Assembly (NCBI GenBank): GCA_009845505.1
Contig: VXZL01000672.1
Span: 1-5,137, forward strand
Reading direction: 5' to 3'
DNA length: 5,137 nucleotides
Source of the DNA: Candidatus Poribacteria bacterium
GTDB lineage: Bacteria; Poribacteria; WGA-4E; WGA-3G
The position numbers and the translations under genes were made by a program. This document shows positions 1 to 5,137 of the stretch, in pieces. Below the pieces are notes generated by a model, which worked only from the letters and a program-made list of their open reading frames with translations, searched no databases and had not been told where the DNA came from. Position 1 is the first letter of the stretch; each line of letters opens with the position of its first letter.

Positions 1-5
1 CCGCT

Positions 6-1040
6 ATGGACTGGACTGTTTTTGGCTGGGCAGGCATACAACTTGAAATCCCGACAACTTGGGAACTCAGTGGACTCAGTGGAGACCAGAAAACAGGTTA
101 CTTGCGACTTGACGACGCTGAAATGCCGCGTCTCGAACTTAAATGGGCACACACCCGACGCAAAAAACCCGATCTCCACGCAACGCTCGACGAATATTTT
201 AAACTGATTCGCAAAACCTATAAGAAAGGTGCTGAACTTTCTTTCCGCCGGAACGTCAATTTCATTAAAGACCCCGAGTTTTTTGAGGGGCGTAACGTCC
301 TCGGTTTTAGCTGGAAGGGGAGTATTCGTGCTAATGGACTGATCTTCCACGCCGGAAAACGGATTACGATCGTCCAAGTGATGGGACGGCTCAAAGAAAA
401 CTGGCGACCAACAGTCCTCCGTATTTTTCAGTCAATTACCGACCACAGAGACGCGCCACAGACGCTCTGGAGCGCTTATGGACTTAAGTTAGGTGTCCCC
501 ACAGAATACAAATTAGAACGTCAAAAACTGCTAAGTGGTTATCTGCTGTTCGCCTTCGTCGCGAAAAAAGAACGTTTTCAAAGTGTGATAAAACTCGCTA
601 AATCGGCAGGCGGTCGCCTACGGAATAACGGCACAGTTGAATACAAAGCACCTCAATCGTCTGACAGAGGGAGTCTTAGTGTTGAGCGGTACGGACCCGC
701 AGAGGTGATGCTAAGCGACTATACAGATACACCGAACCCGCTTGAGACATGGTTCCGCGCCAAATACGCAAAAGCAATTCGCGGCTACGGGTTTGAAGTG
801 ACATCGCACACAGATACCGAAGACGAACACCTTACACTCATTGGACAACAGACACGGCTCTATGATGGTGTCCCGCTTACACCCGTGTTGATGCTCGATA
901 AGCTCTCCAAACGGACAACGCTTGTCTTTCATTTATGGCGATGTAATCACTCTAACCGTATCTATGTTATCCAATCCATCAGCAATACCGACGCATCCTC
1001 AACTGTCCAAAAGGTCGCTGAGAGCATTGAATGCCATTGA
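6..1040 (+). CDS. Uncharacterised protein with two tandem related domains
   Basis: The 344-residue product has no enzyme motif I recognise. It appears to contain two divergent copies of one alpha/beta domain, at about residues 4-146 and 154-343. Each begins with an aromatic/glycine segment, then a hydrophobic strand and a proline (GIQLEIPTTW at 11-20; GLKLGVPTEY at 159-168), and each ends in a strand with the pattern QSI (FQSI 141-144; VIQSI 321-325). The second copy carries WRCNHSNRIY at 311-320. There is no signal peptide or membrane segment, so it is probably cytoplasmic. The ATG at 6 fits the start of the first domain, but only five bases precede it, so a start further upstream cannot be excluded. 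A PqqD-type gene follows after 39 bases, suggesting co-transcription. I recall similar proteins beside PqqD-like genes in Poribacteria, which is memory and not a search. The gene is secure; the function is unknown. Confidence 0.8.
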   Translation: MDWTVFGWAGIQLEIPTTWELSGLSGDQKTGYLRLDDAEMPRLELKWAHTRRKKPDLHATLDEYFKLIRKTYKKGAELSFRRNVNFIKDPEFFEGRNVLGFSWKGSIRANGLIFHAGKRITIVQVMGRLKENWRPTVLRIFQSITDHRDAPQTLWSAYGLKLGVPTEYKLERQKLLSGYLLFAFVAKKERFQSVIKLAKSAGGRLRNNGTVEYKAPQSSDRGSLSVERYGPAEVMLSDYTDTPNPLETWFRAKYAKAIRGYGFEVTSHTDTEDEHLTLIGQQTRLYDGVPLTPVLMLDKLSKRTTLVFHLWRCNHSNRIYVIQSISNTDASSTVQKVAESIECH

Positions 1041-1079
1041 TAGTTTTTGGTTAAGAAGTTATAAGTTACCAGTAAAAAA

Positions 1080-1547
1080 ATGCTAAACAAACTCTTATAC
1101 ACTCTCAAACTTAAGAAACGTCCTGATGTAGATCGCACACAGGTCATGAAATCATTTCCTGTGCGCAACCAATTGATTACATGGGAAATAGACGACAAGG
1201 GCGAAGCATCGCTTGTGGTCCCCCAGAAAGACAAACTCTGGATCCGACTTGCCAGTAAACTCTTTATGCTTCCGGATAAAAGAGTGATTGTGTTGGATTC
1301 CATCGGGACTTATGTATGGCAGAAGTGTGATGGTAAGCATACCATTTCACAGATCGTCAAGGGTGTTCAAAATCAGTACCAACTGACTCGAAAAGAGGCT
1401 GAAACGTCGCTCTTTACGTTTATGCAGCAGCTCGGCAAACGGAACTTCATCGGGTTCGCTATCCCTGATAACCGACAGAACGCGCCTGCAACACCAGAAC
1501 CCGAACCTGAAAAACAGGGCATTTTTGGATTCCTACAGAGACGGTAA
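1080..1547 (+). CDS. PqqD family protein (RiPP recognition element-like)
   Basis: The 155-residue protein carries a PqqD-type winged-helix domain at about residues 24-126. The diagnostic core is VLDSIGTYVWQKCDG (71-85), then a helix and a C-terminal helix ending in LGKRNFIGF (118-126). PqqD-family domains bind leader peptides of ribosomal peptides and present them to modifying enzymes, as PqqD does for PqqA and PqqE; many homologues are orphans of unknown role. Unlike a minimal PqqD of about 90 residues, this one has a basic N-terminus (KLKKRP), an extra hydrophobic segment between strands (WIRLASKLFMLPDK, 54-67) and a proline/glutamate-rich linker (134-145) ending in GIFGFLQRR. No radical SAM enzyme or precursor peptide is visible nearby. 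No strong Shine-Dalgarno precedes ATG 1080; an in-frame ATG at 1146 (Met23) is an alternative that would drop the basic leader but keep the domain. Its place between the tandem-domain protein and an ABC ATPase suggests one functional unit. Confidence 0.85.
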   Translation: MLNKLLYTLKLKKRPDVDRTQVMKSFPVRNQLITWEIDDKGEASLVVPQKDKLWIRLASKLFMLPDKRVIVLDSIGTYVWQKCDGKHTISQIVKGVQNQYQLTRKEAETSLFTFMQQLGKRNFIGFAIPDNRQNAPATPEPEPEKQGIFGFLQRR

Positions 1548-1589
1548 GCAATAAAGTAAATTTTCGATAGTTATCTACTGGAGAGAAAA

Positions 1590-2402
1590 ATGAATATACC
1601 GACAGAAATAGGCGATGTCAACGCAATTCTAGCCGAAACACCAGAAAAGTTCCAACGCGTTCTTCCGAAAGAAAATACAGTCCGCGTGCGGAACCTCATT
1701 AAACGCTACGAGATGGGGACGCAGACGGTTGATGCACTCCGCGGTGTCAACTTCCAAATCCAACGCGGTGAATACATCTCCATTATGGGGCCCTCGGGTT
1801 CAGGAAAATCAACGCTCTTCAATATGATTGGCGGACTTGATAAACCAACCGAAGGCAGAGTCTACATTGACGAAGTAGACATCGCACAACTCGACGCCTA
1901 TGAACTCGCATGGCTCCGCTGCCGAAAGATTGGTTACATCTTCCAATCCTTCAATCTCATCCCTGTTATGACAGCACTCGAAAACGTCTCTCTCCCCATG
2001 ATTTTCGCGGGTATGAGTGCCGACGAAAGCCGGGAAAAGGGTGTTGATCTGCTTTCACTCGTTGGACTCGGTGACCGTGTGCAACACAAGCCGTTGGAAC
2101 TCTCCGGCGGACAGCAACAGCGCGTCGCAATCGCACGTTCCCTCGCCAACGATCCAGCGATTGTTCTCGCTGACGAACCCACAGGAAACCTCGACACTAA
2201 AACTGGGTTAGAAATTATCGCTTTGCTCCGCCGACTTAACGCCGAAAACGGTGTGACCATCATCACAGCAACGCACGACCACAAGATGTTAGATGTTTCC
2301 GACCGTATCTTCCGCATGGTGGATGGCAAAGTGGATAAGATTGAATCTCGTAATGAAATTGACCTCCAAGTTGGTAAATTAGATGGTGAAGAAGTGGGAT
2401 GA
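1590..2402 (+). CDS. ABC transporter ATP-binding protein, LolD/MacB type
   Basis: This 270-residue nucleotide-binding subunit has every canonical ABC motif: Walker A GPSGSGKST (67-75), Q-loop Gln119 in FQSFNL, signature LSGGQQQR (171-178), Walker B IVLADEP with Asp195 and catalytic Glu196, D-loop NLD (200-202) and switch His229 in ATHD. The GGLDKPTEG segment after Walker A and the PTGNLD segment after Walker B are typical of the LolD/MacB/FtsE-like group, which pairs with FtsX-type permeases for lipoprotein release, macrolide or peptide export, or mechanotransmission. It should act at the inner face of the cytoplasmic membrane. No permease is in the window, so the partner is presumably upstream or elsewhere. 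An N-terminal extension of about 28 residues precedes the domain. No alternative Met occurs before residue 42, and GGAG at 1580-1583 with a 6-base spacer supports ATG 1590. The stop overlaps the next start by four bases. The family call is firm; the substrate is unknown. Confidence 0.95.
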   Translation: MNIPTEIGDVNAILAETPEKFQRVLPKENTVRVRNLIKRYEMGTQTVDALRGVNFQIQRGEYISIMGPSGSGKSTLFNMIGGLDKPTEGRVYIDEVDIAQLDAYELAWLRCRKIGYIFQSFNLIPVMTALENVSLPMIFAGMSADESREKGVDLLSLVGLGDRVQHKPLELSGGQQQRVAIARSLANDPAIVLADEPTGNLDTKTGLEIIALLRRLNAENGVTIITATHDHKMLDVSDRIFRMVDGKVDKIESRNEIDLQVGKLDGEEVG

Positions 2403-3550
2403 ACATCTACAAACGCCTCGGCATTCGCACAGTCATTAACGGCAACGCAACGCTCACGCGACTCGGTGGTTCTATTATGCCACCTGAAGTCGTTGCAGCG
2501 ATGGCCGACGCCTCGAAGCATTTCATAGACATCATCGAACTGCAAAAACGGGTCGGTGAAGAAATTGCGAAACTTACCCACAACGAGGCAGCGTATGTCT
2601 CTTGTGGTGCTGCTGCTGCCCTAACACTCAGCACTGCTGCCTGCATCACTGGACTCGATGCTACCAAGCGTGAAAATCTACCGCTTCGTCCCTCCTCTGG
2701 TAGGGACGGTTTCCAACCGTCCACAATGAAAAGTGAGGTCATTGTGCACCGCCACGGGCGCGTGGGATACGATTTTGCGGTGCGACAGGCCGGTGTTAGT
2801 TTTGTAGAGATAGGTGATGAAAACGGTACGTCCGACGACGAACTCGAAAACGCCATCACCGAAAAAACCGCCGCAATCTTCTACTTCGCAAATCCGAGTA
2901 GGGAACACCTCTGGGTCCCCTATGAACAAGCCATTAGTATTGCCAAAAAGCACGATGTCCCGCTTATTGTTGATGCCGCCGCGCAGCTACCACCCCCAGA
3001 AAACTTATGGCGTTTCACACAGATGGGCGCGGATTTGGCACTCTTTAGTGGCGGAAAAGGATTACACGGTCCACAGAGCAGCGGGTTAATCGTCGGGACA
3101 AAATCGCTGGTTGAAGCGATTGCTTTCAATGGCCCCCCACATCCGTTCATTGGTCGGGGCATGAAAGTCGGCAAAGAGGAATTGGTCGGGCTGCTCGCCG
3201 CCGTGGAGTGGTATCTCGATCAAGATCACGAACAACTACAGCAATCTTACGAAGATCAGGTTACCTATTATACTGAGGTTTTCAAGGACATCCAAGGCGT
3301 TACAGTACACCGCAGCTTTCCATCTGAAGCCGGACAGCCGATGCCCCGCACCGAAATCCGATTTGAGGCAGAACAACTCGGTATCACACGAGACGAAATC
3401 CTCCAGCAGCTGCAAACAGGCAATCCCGTTATTGACATCGCAGGAACAGGCGCGAACGGTGTCCTTATCAACGGACAAACCCTCAGGCCAGGAGAAGTAG
3501 AAATTATTGCTCACAGATTAAAGGAAATACTTTGTAGCATAGACTGTTAG
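2399..3550 (+). CDS. SelA-like PLP-dependent enzyme (aminotransferase fold)
   Basis: The 383-residue product is a fold-type I PLP enzyme of the SelA/DgaE-like group. MNIYKRLGIRTVINGNATLTRLGGS is the usual N-terminal signature (residues 1-25). Asp192 in VDAAAQ should bind the pyridine nitrogen, and Lys220 in FSGGKGLHGPQSSG is the predicted Schiff-base lysine. Relatives include L-seryl-tRNA selenium transferase (SelA) and D-glucosaminate-6-phosphate ammonia lyase. Bacterial SelA is longer (about 460 residues, with an extra N-terminal domain) and no sel genes are seen here, so true SelA is unlikely; a lyase or aldolase on a small amino or sugar acid is more plausible. The start overlaps the ATPase stop (ATGA at 2399-2402), implying coupled translation. 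Two oddities: about residues 96-109 are largely encoded by a palindromic repeat that seems inserted in frame, and the last residues (LCSIDC) plus the TAG stop come from another repeat. The reading frame stays intact and the catalytic residues are present, so it is probably functional. Confidence 0.9.
   Translation: MNIYKRLGIRTVINGNATLTRLGGSIMPPEVVAAMADASKHFIDIIELQKRVGEEIAKLTHNEAAYVSCGAAAALTLSTAACITGLDATKRENLPLRPSSGRDGFQPSTMKSEVIVHRHGRVGYDFAVRQAGVSFVEIGDENGTSDDELENAITEKTAAIFYFANPSREHLWVPYEQAISIAKKHDVPLIVDAAAQLPPPENLWRFTQMGADLALFSGGKGLHGPQSSGLIVGTKSLVEAIAFNGPPHPFIGRGMKVGKEELVGLLAAVEWYLDQDHEQLQQSYEDQVTYYTEVFKDIQGVTVHRSFPSEAGQPMPRTEIRFEAEQLGITRDEILQQLQTGNPVIDIAGTGANGVLINGQTLRPGEVEIIAHRLKEILCSIDC
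2687..2722. repeat. Palindromic repeat-like element inside the PLP-enzyme gene
   Basis: GGACGGTT (2704-2711) and AACCGTCC (2715-2722) form a perfect 8-bp stem with a 3-base loop. Upstream, CGTCCCT (2687-2693) also pairs perfectly with AGGGACG (2702-2708), so two hairpins compete for the same central segment. The element is read through in frame as part of the low-complexity stretch PSSGRDGFQPST (98-109). From memory, SelA-like proteins have only a short linker of about four residues here between the LP and the MKNEV-like segment, which implies roughly 30 extra bases. This looks like a miniature interspersed repeat of REP type; no second copy is present in the window, so its repetitive nature is inferred. 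Confidence 0.6.
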
Positions 3551-3558
3551 TCTGTGCC
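3530..3558 (+). repeat. Hairpin repeat, copy 1, overlapping the PLP-enzyme stop
   Basis: The leader CTTTGT is followed by arms AGCATAGACT (3536-3545) and AGTCTGTGCC (3549-3558) around a GTT loop. Eight of the ten pairs are Watson-Crick, with one G-T wobble and an outer A/C mismatch. It matches the copy at 4290-4318 in the same orientation, including the leader and the loop. It covers the last codons of the PLP-enzyme gene, and the TAG stop (3548-3550) begins at the last loop base. The Shine-Dalgarno of the next gene starts one base after it. Confidence 0.8.
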
Positions 3559-3564
3559 AGGAGA
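3559..3564 (+). promoter_or_regulatory. Shine-Dalgarno of the MBL-fold hydrolase, abutting repeat 1
   Basis: AGGAGA lies 8 bases before ATG 3573, giving normal spacing and the best ribosome-binding match in the window. It immediately follows the 3' arm of hairpin repeat 1. Folding of the repeat would therefore leave the site exposed just downstream of the stem, and termination of the PLP enzyme inside the hairpin could affect re-initiation. The site is directly visible; the regulatory link is inference. Confidence 0.75.
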
Positions 3565-3572
3565 AACATTAA

Positions 3573-4283
3573 ATGAAACTCAATAACGGCATCCGCCTGA
3601 CATGGCTCGGACATTCCACCTTTAAAATCGAAGCGGATGGACAAACGCTCCTCATAGACCCGTGGGTAACCCACAATCCGGTGTGCCCGGACGAACTCAA
3701 GATTTTTCACAGCCTTGACGTTATTCTTATAACGCACGGACACGCCGACCATATTAGCGATGCCGTGCCACTCGCCAAAACTTATGCTCCCACAGTCATC
3801 TCCATCGTCGAAATCGCAGGATGGCTTGGTAAACAAGGCGTTGAAAACACAGTTGGAATGAACAAGGGGGGTACTGTCACAGTCGGTAACATAAAGGCAA
3901 CAATGGTTTCAGCAAACCATAGTAGCAGCTTCACGGAAGAGGACGGCACGACAGTTTATCTGGGGGAACCAGCAGGCTATGTGATTGAATTTGGGAACGG
4001 CTACAAAATCTATCACGCTGGAGACACCAACGTCTTCGGGGACATGCGTATTATCGGCGAGATCTATCAACCCGATTTGGCACTGCTTCCCATCGGCGAC
4101 CACTTTACGATGGGACCGCGTGAAGCCGCCTACGCCGCACAATTGCTCAACGTGCCAGCAATTCTACCCATCCACTACGGGACCTTTCCGGTGTTGACAG
4201 GCACACCTGAAGAACTTCGTAAGTTGACAGCATCTCAGGATGTGGAAATTATTGAATTAGAGGTCGGGGAAACATTAGATTAA
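3573..4283 (+). CDS. UPF0173-type metal-dependent hydrolase (metallo-beta-lactamase fold)
   Basis: The 236-residue protein has the full metal-site set of this fold: LGHST (12-16), HGHADH (55-60, with His55, His57, Asp59 and His60), His116 in SANHSS, Asp151 in HAGDTN, and His201 in PIHYGTFP. The combination GHST, HAGDT, GDHFTMGPREAAYA (175-188) and a C-terminal HYGTFP is characteristic of the UPF0173 group (YtkL-like), and the length is normal for it. These are predicted cytoplasmic dinuclear-metal hydrolases whose physiological substrates are largely unknown; some relatives resemble lactonases or phosphodiesterases such as UlaG. The start is fixed by AGGAGA eight bases upstream, and the N-terminus MKLNNGIRLTWLGHST is standard for the family. 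It lies 22 bases after the PLP enzyme, so it is probably in the same operon. It is bracketed on both sides by copies of the same hairpin repeat. No key residue is missing. The family call is firm; the substrate is not known. Confidence 0.93.
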   Translation: MKLNNGIRLTWLGHSTFKIEADGQTLLIDPWVTHNPVCPDELKIFHSLDVILITHGHADHISDAVPLAKTYAPTVISIVEIAGWLGKQGVENTVGMNKGGTVTVGNIKATMVSANHSSSFTEEDGTTVYLGEPAGYVIEFGNGYKIYHAGDTNVFGDMRIIGEIYQPDLALLPIGDHFTMGPREAAYAAQLLNVPAILPIHYGTFPVLTGTPEELRKLTASQDVEIIELEVGETLD

Positions 4284-4289
4284 GAGATT

Positions 4290-4318
4290 CTTTGTAGCAC
4301 AAACTGTTAGTTTGTGCT
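4290..4318 (+). repeat. Hairpin repeat, copy 2, downstream of the MBL-fold gene
   Basis: AGCACAAACT (4296-4305) and AGTTTGTGCT (4309-4318) form a perfect 10-bp inverted repeat with a GTT loop, preceded by CTTTGT as in copy 1. It begins six bases after the hydrolase stop codon. Compared with copy 1, the G-C pair at stem position 7 is A-T here, and the T-G wobble at position 5 is C-G, so base pairing is kept. No U-tract follows on the plus strand, so it is not a canonical intrinsic terminator, though it could protect a 3' end. Confidence 0.85.
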
Positions 4319-4335
4319 CTACGAGGTAGCATGGC

Positions 4336-4363
4336 AAAAAGAGACAGTTTTAAAACTCTCTTT
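4336..4363 (-). terminator. Terminator-like hairpin between convergent genes
   Basis: AAAGAGA (4338-4344) can pair with TCTCTTT (4357-4363), with an inner GTTTTAAAAC palindrome (4347-4356) and a CA bulge at 4345-4346. Read on the minus strand, an AGAGA/TCTCT stem is followed by five Ts (complement of 4336-4340), as in an intrinsic terminator. The TAA stop of the minus-strand gene (4350-4352) lies inside the structure. The stem is A+T-rich and weak. It could also slow transcription arriving from the plus-strand operon. Confidence 0.4.
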
Positions 4364-5137
4364 CTTCGTCAATCCTTGCGTGTTCAATATCCTCTTCCAC
4401 CCCCCCGATATATTCATCAAGCCAACGTTTGACGTTTACATCATCTTCGCTATCTTTAAGGCAAAGCAGTTTTTCTTTCTTCTTCTCAAGGTACAAACTC
4501 CTCTCACCTGTCCAAGACTCTGTTGCATAATTCGCATATAGATTGTTGCGGACATCTTCACGCCCACCGTAGTGAATAAGGAACGCACGGGCAAGAGAAT
4601 TTGGCCATTCTTCTAAGGAAAAGGTTTTAGGAGTGAGCCTATAGGCGAAATACCACGCGCGATTTTCCACATCCTCATCAATCCATTCCCAGATTCTTTC
4701 ACGTGGAATGAAGGTTAACGCTCCTTTTTCCTCCTCGGTTGAAAAAGAATCTCTGGCGTCACCCTTTTTAAGCCACTTTTCTAAGAAAAAGTCCCGTTCT
4801 TCCAAGCGTTTGCTAACACATTTCCAAACTTGCCCTGGATGTCGTTTCGCTAACTCAGTTAGTACAGAGAACGCCTTGGTGTTAAACGTCCCAAAAATAG
4901 TGCCCTTTTTCCCAAAATGGGGGAGTACTTGTTCAATCAGTTCTAAATCCTTTTCTGGATAGAGGTTTAGGAATGCCTTTGTGATGTCTGCCCAGTAACT
5001 ATCTGTCATTGAGTTTCCCAGCTGGAAACGCTGATATAATGCAGGTAAGTTTTCAAATAGGATTGGACGAGTGAGCAGCTGGAACGTTAGGTCGCGCGGG
5101 GGCGTTGGTTCTTTTTTCTCATGGATATAATAAAAAT
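4350..5137 (-). CDS. C-terminal part of a helical-repeat protein, 5' end outside window
   Basis: An open frame runs from the right edge of the window to TAA at 4350-4352, giving 261 visible residues. The first ATG in the frame (5007-5009) is probably internal. The 42 codons before it are open and protein-like (for example PPRDLTFQLLTRPILFENLP, visible residues 12-31), and no Shine-Dalgarno precedes that ATG. The sequence is rich in helices, with spaced tryptophans (QVWKCV, RIWEWID, RAWYFAY, KRWLDEY) and charged turns, and ends in an acidic/basic helix EHARIDEEREF. This pattern resembles alpha-solenoid tails of large proteins. I recall similar C-termini in Poribacteria and cyanobacteria, and some large bacterial signalling or defence NTPases carry solenoids of this kind, but no catalytic motif is in the visible part and no function can be assigned. 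The gene looks more A+T-rich than its neighbours by eye and points toward the operon, so it is a separate transcription unit. Confidence 0.75.
   Translation of the reverse strand, partial: FYYIHEKKEPTPPRDLTFQLLTRPILFENLPALYQRFQLGNSMTDSYWADITKAFLNLYPEKDLELIEQVLPHFGKKGTIFGTFNTKAFSVLTELAKRHPGQVWKCVSKRLEERDFFLEKWLKKGDARDSFSTEEEKGALTFIPRERIWEWIDEDVENRAWYFAYRLTPKTFSLEEWPNSLARAFLIHYGGREDVRNNLYANYATESWTGERSLYLEKKKEKLLCLKDSEDDVNVKRWLDEYIGGVEEDIEHARIDEEREF

Noticed and set aside
272..290. CCCC...GGGG pairing around a T-rich segment in the first gene
   Set aside because: The stem is only four pairs, lies within a coding region, and has no downstream U-tract, so it is probably chance.
1934..2581. Long minus-strand open frame (215 codons) opposite the ABC ATPase and PLP-enzyme genes
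   Set aside because: It lies antisense to the highly conserved motifs of two clear genes. The translation is Ser/Arg/Cys-rich with no domain pattern, as expected from a shadow of codon bias.
2407..2859. Minus-strand open frame of 150 codons across the start of the PLP-enzyme gene
   Set aside because: It is antisense to conserved PLP-enzyme sequence and gives a low-complexity Ser/Ala-rich product without a ribosome-binding site.
2399..3550. Assignment of the PLP enzyme as true SelA (selenocysteine synthesis)
   Set aside because: It is much shorter than bacterial SelA, lacks the extra N-terminal domain, and has no selB, selD or tRNA-Sec nearby.
3530..4318. A CRISPR array made of the hairpin repeats
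   Set aside because: There are only two copies, spaced about 760 bases apart with a complete gene between them, so there is no regular spacer structure.
4314..4541. Plus-strand open frame beginning in hairpin repeat 2
   Set aside because: It overlaps the 3' end of the convincing minus-strand gene, has no Shine-Dalgarno, and encodes a Phe/Cys-rich product typical of antisense reading.

Overview
The window looks like bacterial chromosomal DNA from an uncultured, environmental-type lineage. My impression is Candidatus Poribacteria or a relative. This rests on remembered resemblance of several proteins (the tandem-domain protein, the PqqD-like protein with an internal hydrophobic insert, the C-terminal helical-repeat protein) and on short palindromic repeats scattered in and between genes. 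No 16S or marker gene is present, so the taxonomy is an inference.

Layout. Five genes run rightward from base 6 to 4283: an uncharacterised two-repeat protein (6-1040), a PqqD/RRE-type protein (1080-1547), a LolD/MacB-type ABC ATPase (1590-2402), a SelA-like PLP-dependent enzyme (2399-3550, overlapping the ATPase by 4 bases as ATGA), and a UPF0173-type metallo-beta-lactamase-fold hydrolase (3573-4283). Gaps are 39, 42, -4 and 22 bases, so one operon is plausible. A sixth gene (4350-5137) converges from the minus strand. It is cut by the right edge and looks like the C-terminal part of a longer helical-repeat protein. The only intergenic space of note (4284-4349) holds a perfect hairpin repeat and the U-tract side of a terminator-like hairpin whose stem runs into the minus-strand gene. 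No stretch over 300 bases lacks a gene. I saw no tRNA, rRNA, CRISPR array, transposase or clear promoter.

How the parts may work together. The first three genes look like an accessory cassette: a possible peptide-binding (RRE) protein, an exporter-type ATPase with no permease in view, and a two-domain protein of unknown role. The permease, and any modifying enzyme or precursor peptide, would have to lie upstream of the window. The PLP enzyme and hydrolase may be a metabolic pair that shares the transcript without sharing a function.

The most distinctive signal is repeat DNA inside and beside genes. A palindromic element sits in frame inside the PLP-enzyme gene and appears to add about 10 residues. 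A second repeat family has two copies flanking the hydrolase gene. One of those copies supplies the last codons and the stop codon of the PLP-enzyme gene, and the two copies differ by a compensatory base-pair change.
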